Virus record (IMG/VR): IMGVR_UViG_3300018428_000245
Span: 1-20,730 of that record
Source of the DNA: a virus
Length of the DNA: 20,730 nt
Reading direction: 5' to 3' (one strand)
This document shows, one piece after another, positions 1-6,025 of this stretch. Every line of letters begins with the position of its first letter. Positions within the stretch are counted from its first letter, which is position 1. Both the position numbers and the translations under genes were made by a program. The notes beneath the pieces were generated by a model that worked only from the letters and a program-made list of their open reading frames with translations, searched no databases and was not told where the DNA came from.

Positions 1-285
1 CTCCTTAGGATACTTGTCTTTAACTGCTTGTATTGTTGCAGTCATTTCTGTTGAGAATGCACCTGCTTTAAATAGGTCGTCTAGTTGGTCGCCTATTGGT
101 GGGTATTCACCTTTACGACTTCTTGCATATTCTTGTGCATCATAGTCTGCTTGTAGTTCTTCTGCCTTTGTTGTTGCTTGTGTTAGTTGTTCATCAGTAA
201 TAGGTGTGCCACCAATAGTAATATTACCTTCTTCATCTTGTAAACAATCACCAAACAATTCATTTACTGCATATAAAATATCCAT
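1..285 (-). CDS. Small fibre-partner protein, second copy (3' edge cut)
   Basis: The frame starts at ATG (285-283), with AGGGG six bases upstream, and stays open for 95 codons to the window edge. It ends in ...DKYPKE, the same ending as the paralogue at 2963-3229, whose stop follows directly, so probably only the stop codon is missing. The C-terminal half contains RKGEYPPIGDQLD and a final AVKDKYPKE. This pattern recurs in small phage proteins encoded next to tail-fibre genes. I infer a structural accessory or assembly role; no enzymatic motif is visible. It directly follows the fibre gene 287-952, as the paralogue follows fibre gene 3226-3912. The function is unproven, but the gene call is solid. 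Confidence 0.85.
   Translation of the reverse strand, partial: MDILYAVNELFGDCLQDEEGNITIGGTPITDEQLTQATTKAEELQADYDAQEYARSRKGEYPPIGDQLDDLFKAGAFSTEMTATIQAVKDKYPKE
81..112 (-). repeat. Direct repeat copy A (fibre-partner genes)
   Basis: Thirty-one of 32 bases match 3046-3077 (single g/a difference at position 23 of the repeat). It encodes the GEYPPIGDQLD segment in both small partner genes. The flanking sequence is less similar. Confidence 0.85.
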
Positions 286-286
286 A

Positions 287-952
287 CTATGCCCCTATCT
301 CCGTAATAATTATTTCGCTAACCCCAGTTTCATAATGTGTAGAGCCATAACTACTAGAAGCAACTCTATTGGTATACATACTGCCAGTCCCTGCTGATGA
401 GTATTTTAGAGTATATGTAATACTTGTCCCTGCTGTGCTACCAGTTTCATCTAATGTTTGTAGGTGCATTATTTGTGGAGTTGAATCTAAATCACTAGTA
501 GTTCCACTTTGTGCTGAAAGGGATAGTCCGTGATAAAGATTTGTATTTGCTTCATTTATTCTTGAAGAATCTCTATAAATATGTGCTACTGTGCTTTCAC
601 CATTTGCAGTTTCTCCAAACCATCTAATATAAATTAAAAAACTAGACCCGCTTTCTACTGGTGTTATTGATTTTGTTATAGATGGGTTTGTTGTGTAATC
701 ACTTTGTGAAAGAGAAACAGTCCCTTGAGCAGTAAAACGAGAAGATACTACTTGTAATACTTTACCACCACCAACTTCTAAATCACCAGAACCTACAATA
801 GAAGAACCATTAATTGTTTTAAGTCCTGCATCAGTTAGAATCTCACCTGCACCATCTGGTAGCGTTAGGGTTCTATCTGTATTTGTATTAGGTGCTGATA
901 TGGTTAAAGTACCAGTACCACTTGCATTGCCTTCAATCTTTACTTTACTCAT
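287..952 (-). CDS. Tail-fibre-like protein, second cassette
   Basis: 221 aa. The N-terminus (VKIEGNASGTGTLTISAPN, then DRTLTLPDGAGEILT) is a beta-repeat signature common in phage tail fibres and structural proteins. From about residue 73 a C-terminal domain begins with GGGKVLQVV, followed by a SITP motif near residue 96. The same landmarks (GKILQVV, SITP) occur in the fibre gene 3226-3912, so the two C-terminal domains look homologous; the N-terminal halves differ. It overlaps the upstream gene by 8 nt and is followed one base later by its small partner gene. It is likely an extracellular virion component, either a receptor-binding or a short side fibre. No peptidase or chaperone motif is seen. 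Confidence 0.8.
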   Translation of the reverse strand: MSKVKIEGNASGTGTLTISAPNTNTDRTLTLPDGAGEILTDAGLKTINGSSIVGSGDLEVGGGKVLQVVSSRFTAQGTVSLSQSDYTTNPSITKSITPVESGSSFLIYIRWFGETANGESTVAHIYRDSSRINEANTNLYHGLSLSAQSGTTSDLDSTPQIMHLQTLDETGSTAGTSITYTLKYSSAGTGSMYTNRVASSSYGSTHYETGVSEIIITEIGA

Positions 953-1319
953 CTGTAACCTCTGTCCAGTTAGTTATGCTTTCATTCCAAATATAATTTA
1001 ATCCATCATCTGGATATGGTATTGGTGCTTCCCATAAACAAGTATCTTCATCTAATACCCAAGACTGAAAAGGTTTGCGTGGTATAAAAGCATCTTTTTC
1101 TGCATCATAAGTAAAACCTACTCCTGCAAAATTCTTTCTAAGTGGTGTTCCATCATCTTCTTCTCTTGTTTCTGGATTATAGTGTTTACCACCATAAGTG
1201 TTATAAGAGGTTTGAATCCACTTTCCTGCACTTGTATCAACAAATGTATCGAAATAATCTGCTTCTGCAACAATAACTTTTGTAACTATATTATCAACTA
1301 CTTTTGCATAATGTCCCAT
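945..1319 (-). CDS. Conserved phage structural protein of unknown function
   Basis: 124 aa. It starts MGHYAKVVDNIVTKVIVAE, with AGGA upstream of the ATG. The body contains WIQTSYNTYGGKHY, LRKNFAGVGFTYD, DAFIPRKPFQSWVLDE and CLWEAPIPYPDDG. I recognise this pattern from proteins near tail-fibre genes in many marine phages, especially cyanophages; it has no established biochemical role that I know of. It is rich in aromatic residues, with no signal peptide or membrane segment. It lies in the fibre region between the glycine-rich adhesin and a fibre gene, which suggests a virion or fibre-associated role. Its stop overlaps the next start by 8 nt. Confidence 0.8.
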   Translation of the reverse strand: MGHYAKVVDNIVTKVIVAEADYFDTFVDTSAGKWIQTSYNTYGGKHYNPETREEDDGTPLRKNFAGVGFTYDAEKDAFIPRKPFQSWVLDEDTCLWEAPIPYPDDGLNYIWNESITNWTEVTDE

Positions 1320-1327
1320 AATCTATC

Positions 1328-2407
1328 CTATGTTGCGTATCTAAAAATTACAATGCCTGAACCACCAGTTCCACCAAGTCCCCAAGTATTTGCATTTCCG
1401 CCATTTCCAGTATTAGCAGAACCAGAAGTTCCACCACCTGCACCACCAGTTCCACCAGCTGAATAAGTAGTGCCATTCCAAGCTTGTCCGCTACCACCCG
1501 CATTAGTGGAGTAATTGCTAGTTGCATTAGTTCCTACCGAACCTTTACCTCCACCACCTGCACCACCAGTATTACCAGTATTATCACCGCCATCATTACC
1601 TTGTCCAGATGTCGCTGACCCTCCGTATGAATAATTATATTGCTTATATCCTGCACCACCGCCAGAACCACCTGCTCTACCATCATTAGGTGTAGGGTCA
1701 TAACCAGAACCACCGCCACCGCCACCGACTGCTGTAGTTAAGTCTGTTACAGATGTATCACCACCATCACTTCCATCACTATAGTAATCAGTAGAGCCAC
1801 CACTACCAATAGTAACTGTATAGTCTTTTGCAGGAAAAGATTGCGAACCAGAAAGCATACCACCCGCACCACCGCCACCAGAATATCCATAACTTGAACT
1901 AGATGTTGTTCCTGCACCACCGCCTCCTGCAACCATTAAATATTCAATAGTAGCTGTAAAACCAGAAGGGACTGTAAATGTTCCAGAAGAAGTAAATGTA
2001 TGATAGGTATAACCACCAGAAGATGTTTCTGTTCCTCCAGTAGGCAATCCAAAAACAGTTATATCAGTAGAGTTACTGTCATTACCAGAAGCATTAGTAA
2101 TTACAATACTTACTGTATCAGAAAGTGAAACTAAAGCATCTAACGCACTTGGTGTAGTAAATGTTAATGCTGTTTCACTATCACCTATTTGTTGGTCTAA
2201 TACATAATCAATAGAATTGTGAGTAAGTGTTACTACAAAAGCACCAATAAAGTTAGTGCCGTTTAATGTTAAAGTTGCACTAGTTCCTTCATAATAAGTT
2301 CCATTAACAGATGTAACAGTAGGTGCTGGAATACCAGTACCAGTAATAGTACCAGTAAAAGTAATATCACCATCTATTGTTCCATCGCCATCAATTGTAA
2401 TTGCCAT
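1328..2407 (-). CDS. Glycine-rich adhesin with IPT/TIG-like domain
   Basis: 359 aa. The N-terminus (MAITIDGDGTIDGDITF) is a beta-repeat lead-in common in marine phage fibres. Residues about 28-120 read like an IPT/TIG immunoglobulin-like domain: PTVTSVNGTYYEGTSATLTL, then NGTNF, ending in DITVFG. From about 150 a glycine-rich domain begins after EYLMVAGGGG, with many GGGG/GGAGG blocks, and closes with GSGIVIFRYAT, the usual ending of glycine-rich phage adhesin domains. In known phage adhesins such as S16 gp38, such blocks form packed polyglycine II helices whose loops bind the receptor. I infer a host-recognition tip protein. The ATG is preceded by AGGAA at six bases. Confidence 0.85.
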   Translation of the reverse strand: MAITIDGDGTIDGDITFTGTITGTGIPAPTVTSVNGTYYEGTSATLTLNGTNFIGAFVVTLTHNSIDYVLDQQIGDSETALTFTTPSALDALVSLSDTVSIVITNASGNDSNSTDITVFGLPTGGTETSSGGYTYHTFTSSGTFTVPSGFTATIEYLMVAGGGGAGTTSSSSYGYSGGGGAGGMLSGSQSFPAKDYTVTIGSGGSTDYYSDGSDGGDTSVTDLTTAVGGGGGGSGYDPTPNDGRAGGSGGGAGYKQYNYSYGGSATSGQGNDGGDNTGNTGGAGGGGKGSVGTNATSNYSTNAGGSGQAWNGTTYSAGGTGGAGGGTSGSANTGNGGNANTWGLGGTGGSGIVIFRYAT

Positions 2408-2440
2408 AATCTATTCCTATATGTCGCAGACTTATGCCTG

Positions 2441-2959
2441 CTATACTATTGTCCAAACACTGCCTGAAGGGACTGTTACTGAGTAACCTGTATCAATCGT
2501 TATTGGTCCTGCACTCATCATATTATAATTAGTTGTAATCGTATAATTCTCTGCGACTGTTACTTGATTCTCCCAACCAACTACTGCACTATTACCTGTT
2601 GCTACATCTCCTGCTTCAAAAGCACTTGAGGTTGAATTATAAATAAGTGCTTGGCCATTTGCGACCCCACTTGTATCAACATCAACTAAATCATTTGCAT
2701 AAAGCCCTGCTGGGCTAAATGTTGTCCACGCTACTACTGTTAAGTTATCTCCTGTAGTAGCCCCTGTGTTTAATACTACATCACTACCATTTGTTGCTGT
2801 GTAATCCGAGGGTTCTAAATGAACACCATTAAGATATACATCAAGATACCCAGGAGTATACCCAGATGTTGCAAAGGTAGTTTGACCAGAGGTTGCAGTA
2901 AGGTTATCTCTAGTCTGCGTAGCTTCTGGTACTGGAATATTTCCTATGTATCCTGCCAT
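2441..2959 (-). CDS. Accessory fibre protein with gp17-N-like domain
   Basis: 172 aa. It starts MAGYIGNIPVPEATQTRDN. Residues about 21-90 (SGQTTFATSGYTPGYLDVYL, then NGV, DYTATNGSDVVL, TTGDNLTVVAWTTF) resemble the beta-domain at the N-terminus of T7-type gp17 fibres, also seen in the fibre at 4231-6015. The C-terminus (MMSAGPITIDTGYSVTVPSG, then SVWTIV) is a widespread ending in marine phage fibre proteins. Its AAGGAG ribosome site is formed by the last codons of the upstream gene (2963-3229), which suggests coupled expression. It probably attaches or extends a fibre on the virion; the exact role is unknown. Confidence 0.82.
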   Translation of the reverse strand: MAGYIGNIPVPEATQTRDNLTATSGQTTFATSGYTPGYLDVYLNGVHLEPSDYTATNGSDVVLNTGATTGDNLTVVAWTTFSPAGLYANDLVDVDTSGVANGQALIYNSTSSAFEAGDVATGNSAVVGWENQVTVAENYTITTNYNMMSAGPITIDTGYSVTVPSGSVWTIV

Positions 2960-2962
2960 AAT

Positions 2963-3229
2963 TTACTCCTTAGGATATTTATCTTTGACAGCCTGAATAG
3001 CTGCTTGAAATTCATCACCACCTAGACCTGCACGAAATATCATATCTAGTTGGTCGCCTATTGGTGGATATTCACCTCGTCTATTATCAATGTATGCTTT
3101 ACTATCTGCTAATGCTTGTGCTTCTTCAAGATTATAAGAAACTTGATTACCTTCAGAGTCATAAGCAACCATATTATCTATTGATTTAATAGACGGATTT
3201 AATTCATAAATTGCATCGTGTAGCATCAT
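2963..3229 (-). CDS. Small fibre-partner protein, first copy
   Basis: 88 aa. The start is MM (ATGATG, 3229 or 3226); the first ATG overlaps the stop of the fibre gene in an ATGA junction. The C-terminal 39 residues (RRGEYPPIGDQLD, then QAAIQAVKDKYPKE) closely match the partial gene at 1-285. The N-terminal half differs (LNPSIKSIDNMVAYDSEGN). Small proteins with this YPxIGDQLD...VKxKYPK ending are common beside phage fibre genes. I infer a fibre accessory or assembly factor. It is not a secreted protein and shows no catalytic motif. Confidence 0.82.
   Translation of the reverse strand: MMLHDAIYELNPSIKSIDNMVAYDSEGNQVSYNLEEAQALADSKAYIDNRRGEYPPIGDQLDMIFRAGLGGDEFQAAIQAVKDKYPKE
3046..3077 (-). repeat. 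Direct repeat copy B (fibre-partner genes)
   Basis: Second copy of the 32-bp near-identical repeat at 81-112, in the same orientation about 3 kb away. It could be a site of homologous recombination between fibre cassettes. Confidence 0.85.
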
Positions 3230-3912
3230 CCTGCTATCTCCATTAAAGTCATTATTGTTCTATTACTTCCTCTAACTCCGTTATATACAGTTCCTGAACC
3301 AGTAACAAAATGTCCAATTACTTTATAAGAAATTGTGCTTGTAGTAGCAGGAGAGTGTAAAAAATTAATAGCGTATGGAACAGATACATTTGATGTTGCA
3401 TTTTTATTTGTTGCAATACCATCTCCACCAAGAATAAGTCTTGAAGTAGCATTATATTCAATATCTGCTTGTGATTCTGCTACACCAGTATTGTATATAT
3501 TTCCAGTTACAAATATTAATATTTTGTTTGATGTAGAAGATGGCGTAATTGATACACTCGGCCCGAATGTATTATCATATCCAGATGTAAAACTATGTGA
3601 ACCACCAGAAGTATAACCATTCACCACTTGTAGTATTTTACCAGTAGTAATACCAGTCAAGGCACTACCATCAATAGCGGGTAAAGCACCACTTAATTTT
3701 GAAGAAGACATTCCGTCAATCTTAGCATCAGTAATTGCACCATCTGAAATACGAGCTATAGGTAGAGTACCAGTAGTTAATTTACTAGCATCTACACCAG
3801 AAGCTACCTTAACATTTGTTACAGCACCATCTTGAATATCTTGGGTCTCAACAGTATTAGTTGAAACACTACTTAGTGAAACACTTTGAGATTTACCAAT
3901 ATAACCTGCCAT
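3226..3912 (-). CDS. Tail-fibre-like protein, first cassette
   Basis: 228 aa. It begins MAGYIGKSQ, the same six-residue start as the 172-aa protein. Residues about 30-90 carry fibre-type repeats (ASKLTTGTLPIARISDGAIT, then DAKIDGMSSSKLSG and IDGSALTGITTG), which in known fibres form triple-beta stems. The C-terminal domain begins GKILQVVNGY near residue 92, contains SVSITPSS and ends in TIMTLMEIAG. It resembles the C-terminal domain of 287-952. The start codon overlaps the upstream stop (TAATG), with GGAG eight bases before. Its small partner gene follows with a 4-nt overlap. Likely a virion fibre or head/tail decoration. Confidence 0.82.
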   Translation of the reverse strand: MAGYIGKSQSVSLSSVSTNTVETQDIQDGAVTNVKVASGVDASKLTTGTLPIARISDGAITDAKIDGMSSSKLSGALPAIDGSALTGITTGKILQVVNGYTSGGSHSFTSGYDNTFGPSVSITPSSTSNKILIFVTGNIYNTGVAESQADIEYNATSRLILGGDGIATNKNATSNVSVPYAINFLHSPATTSTISYKVIGHFVTGSGTVYNGVRGSNRTIMTLMEIAG

Positions 3913-4220
3913 TAGCTTTGCTCCAATACACTCAGAATAACATCAGCTGAAGTTGCTGTATCAGAAGTAACTGTAAGTACTTCCGTAGTCTCCATAATAA
4001 TTTTTCCATCCAGCACTGATAATGCTGAACCACTAGGAACAGGAGCACCCTTTACTAAATATGTAGAACCAATTTGTACATCTACATTAATTGCTGACCC
4101 TGTTTTATTTGCCACATTACATCCGATTATGACGGCTGTAGTAGAAGCTGGTACTGTATATACAGTTGCTGGAGAAGCACCAACGTCAGTGGCTGTATAA
4201 TTTTTAAAAGTATTTGCCAT
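3912..4220 (-). CDS. Small beta-rich virion protein
   Basis: 102 aa. It starts MANTFKNYTATDVGASPATV, then VYTVPASTTAVIIGCNVANK and DVQIGSTYLVKGAPVPSG. The alternating hydrophobic/Thr-Ser pattern predicts an all-beta fold with no membrane segment. Similar roughly 100-aa proteins appear beside tail-fibre genes in marine T7-like and T4-like phages, where they are annotated as structural. It lies 10 nt after the gp17-like fibre gene and its stop overlaps the next start by one base, so it is probably co-translated with the fibre genes. Its specific role is not known. Confidence 0.78.
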   Translation of the reverse strand: MANTFKNYTATDVGASPATVYTVPASTTAVIIGCNVANKTGSAINVDVQIGSTYLVKGAPVPSGSALSVLDGKIIMETTEVLTVTSDTATSADVILSVLEQS

Positions 4221-4230
4221 TTATATTCTC

Positions 4231-6015
4231 CTATCCTAAGGCTATTGCAAAAGCAAGAGCATTACCTGCATCTTCTTTTCCGTCTAAAGTTGTCTGTAAA
4301 TTTGTTATATCACTAATACTATGTGTGTGACCTACTGCTGCAATACCAGCCTCAGCTAATGTTTGATTTTCCCAAACACCACTTGTAGCATTCCATTGTA
4401 AAACTTCACCATCAGTATTGCTTGTAATTAATACATCGTGTAGCTCATCAATTTCCCAACCATTGTTAACGTGAACAAAGATTGTACCTTCAGTACTATG
4501 AGCACGAGTTACCCAACCTAAATGTACTAAATGATTAGGACTTGTAGGTTTAGTATTTGTAAATTGACCAGATGTAGTGTCTAACCATAAGGCATCACCA
4601 TCACTATAAGTTAATGGGTCAATATTTAAACCTCGTACTAGACCTTCTGTTGTGACACGTCCTGTACTATTATTACTAATATCTTCTGTAGCAATTGCAA
4701 AAGTTGACGCTGAACCTGATTCTGTACTAGCATTTGCTAAATCAATTGTGACTTTATTACCAGAAGCTCCAGTAACTTTTACAACATCACCATTACTAAT
4801 ATCAGCCCCAGATTCGTTCTTAACAACTAATCCTAATTCTTGTCCTAATTGATATGTGACATCAGCACTAACAACTAAATCAATAGTTTCATCATCAGTA
4901 TTCCAAGATAATGTTCCAGCATCACCTGTTCCACCAGTTACTTGAAAACTAGGAGCAACTAGCTCACCAGTCATTGTGTCACCACTAATACTTACAAAAG
5001 ATGATGGGCTTACTGCGACATCACCCCAAGCCGAACCATCATAAATTCTACTAATATTGCTTGTCGTATTAAAATACCAATCACCAGCATTTAGTGGGTC
5101 ACCATTTAAATCAACTGTTGGGTCACTTGCTTGACCACCTAGATATGTACCTTCCATACTATCTAGAGCTGCCTGAGCTGCTGTAGCACTTGCTGCCGCA
5201 TCACTTGCTGAAGTCGCTGCATTAGTCTCACTTGTAGCAGCATTAGTTTCTGAAGTAGATGCATTATTAGCTGAGGTTAAGGCATTACTTGCGTATGTTT
5301 GAGCAGAATTTTGACTTGTTAAGGCATTAGATGCACTCGTAGCTGCTGAAGTTGCACTTTGAGAAGCTGCAGTTGCAGAAGTAGCCGCATTCGTTTCAGA
5401 AGTTGCTGCAGCTGTTGCACTACTTGCTGCTGCTGTTGCACTTGTTGCGGAGTCTGTTGCACTACTAGCACTTGCTGTTGCACTTGTTGCTGAAGCACTT
5501 GCACTTGTGGCTGATGCTGTTGCACTATTTGCTGCATTTGTCTCCGAGGTACTTGCATTAGTTTCACTTGTAGCTGCTGCTGTAGCACTTGCTGCGGCCG
5601 CTGTTGCACTAGCTGCTGCTGCTTGGGCATTTGCTAAGGCTGTCTCAATCTCAGATATAGCCTCATTTAAATCATCTGCAACATCATTAATATCAGCAAT
5701 GTTTGCTAAAATTGTAGCAATATCACCTAGGGCATCTGCAACATCATTAATATCAGTAATATTTGCTGCAACAATACCTGCGTCAGTAGGTGATGTTAAA
5801 ATATCAGCTGGTGTTGTACCAACTTGTAAAGTTAATGTCTGCCCACTTGTAGGTGGTGTAAAAAATACCGCAGCATTATTAATTAAATCATAGTCATCTC
5901 TTGATACTACTGTACCATCAAGGAACACTCTGATATGGTCCTCAGATATAACATCAAAATCTGAGGAGAATATCTTTTGTGTTCCGTCAGTTGTAAAGAC
6001 TTTATCTGAAACCAT
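4231..6015 (-). CDS. Tail fibre, T7 gp17-like N-terminus with heptad stalk
   Basis: 594 aa. Residues 1-70 (KVFTTDGTQKIFSSDFDV, then DHIRVFLDGTVVSRDDYDL and PPTSGQTLTLQVGTT) match the gp17-type N-terminal domain that joins fibres to the tail. Residues 86-116 hold a repeated DIxDINDVADxL unit. Residues 132-285 form an Ala/Ser/Thr stalk of 22 unbroken heptads without Pro or Gly, a likely trimeric coiled coil. Residues 290-335 (YLGGQASDPTVDLNGDPL, then GDWYFNTTSN and YDGSAW) are a common fibre module. The distal part is beta-rich and ends GHTHSISDITNLQTTLDGKE. It follows the gp12 gene by 10 nt. T7 gp17 is 553 aa, so the length is usual, but the distal domains are not T7-like. Confidence 0.9.
   Translation of the reverse strand: MVSDKVFTTDGTQKIFSSDFDVISEDHIRVFLDGTVVSRDDYDLINNAAVFFTPPTSGQTLTLQVGTTPADILTSPTDAGIVAANITDINDVADALGDIATILANIADINDVADDLNEAISEIETALANAQAAAASATAAAASATAAATSETNASTSETNAANSATASATSASASATSATASASSATDSATSATAAASSATAAATSETNAATSATAASQSATSAATSASNALTSQNSAQTYASNALTSANNASTSETNAATSETNAATSASDAAASATAAQAALDSMEGTYLGGQASDPTVDLNGDPLNAGDWYFNTTSNISRIYDGSAWGDVAVSPSSFVSISGDTMTGELVAPSFQVTGGTGDAGTLSWNTDDETIDLVVSADVTYQLGQELGLVVKNESGADISNGDVVKVTGASGNKVTIDLANASTESGSASTFAIATEDISNNSTGRVTTEGLVRGLNIDPLTYSDGDALWLDTTSGQFTNTKPTSPNHLVHLGWVTRAHSTEGTIFVHVNNGWEIDELHDVLITSNTDGEVLQWNATSGVWENQTLAEAGIAAVGHTHSISDITNLQTTLDGKEDAGNALAFAIALG
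5161..5622 (-). repeat. Heptad-repeat stalk coding region (22 units)
   Basis: Codons 132-285 of the fibre gene encode 22 consecutive seven-residue units with the loose consensus [A/N]-A-[A/S]-T-S-x-T. Position 5 is Ser in 20 of 22 units and position 2 is Ala or Ser throughout. Units such as NAATSET and NASTSET occur more than once. At the DNA level this is an imperfect 21-bp tandem repeat. It may be prone to length change by recombination or slippage. Confidence 0.85.
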
Positions 6016-6025
6016 ATCTTATTTC

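Noticed and set aside
206-397. Plus-strand frames across the window (for example 206-397, 5507-5893, 10553-10870)
   Set aside because: All lie opposite well-supported minus-strand genes, lack ribosome sites and show no recognisable protein features.
1534-1932. Val/Met-rich short frames on the minus strand
   Set aside because: They are frame-shifted readings of the glycine-rich adhesin (GGT codons read as GTG/GTA), with no ribosome sites.
5161-5622. CRISPR-like array from the 21-bp periodicity
   Set aside because: The repeats are contiguous without spacers and lie in an open reading frame encoding a fibre stalk.
5319-5630. Gln-rich 103-aa frame (MPKQQQLVQQRPQQVLQQQ)
   Set aside because: It is the same-strand shadow of the Ala/Ser/Thr heptad stalk; GCA-type codons shifted by one read as CAG-type codons. 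No independent ribosome site.
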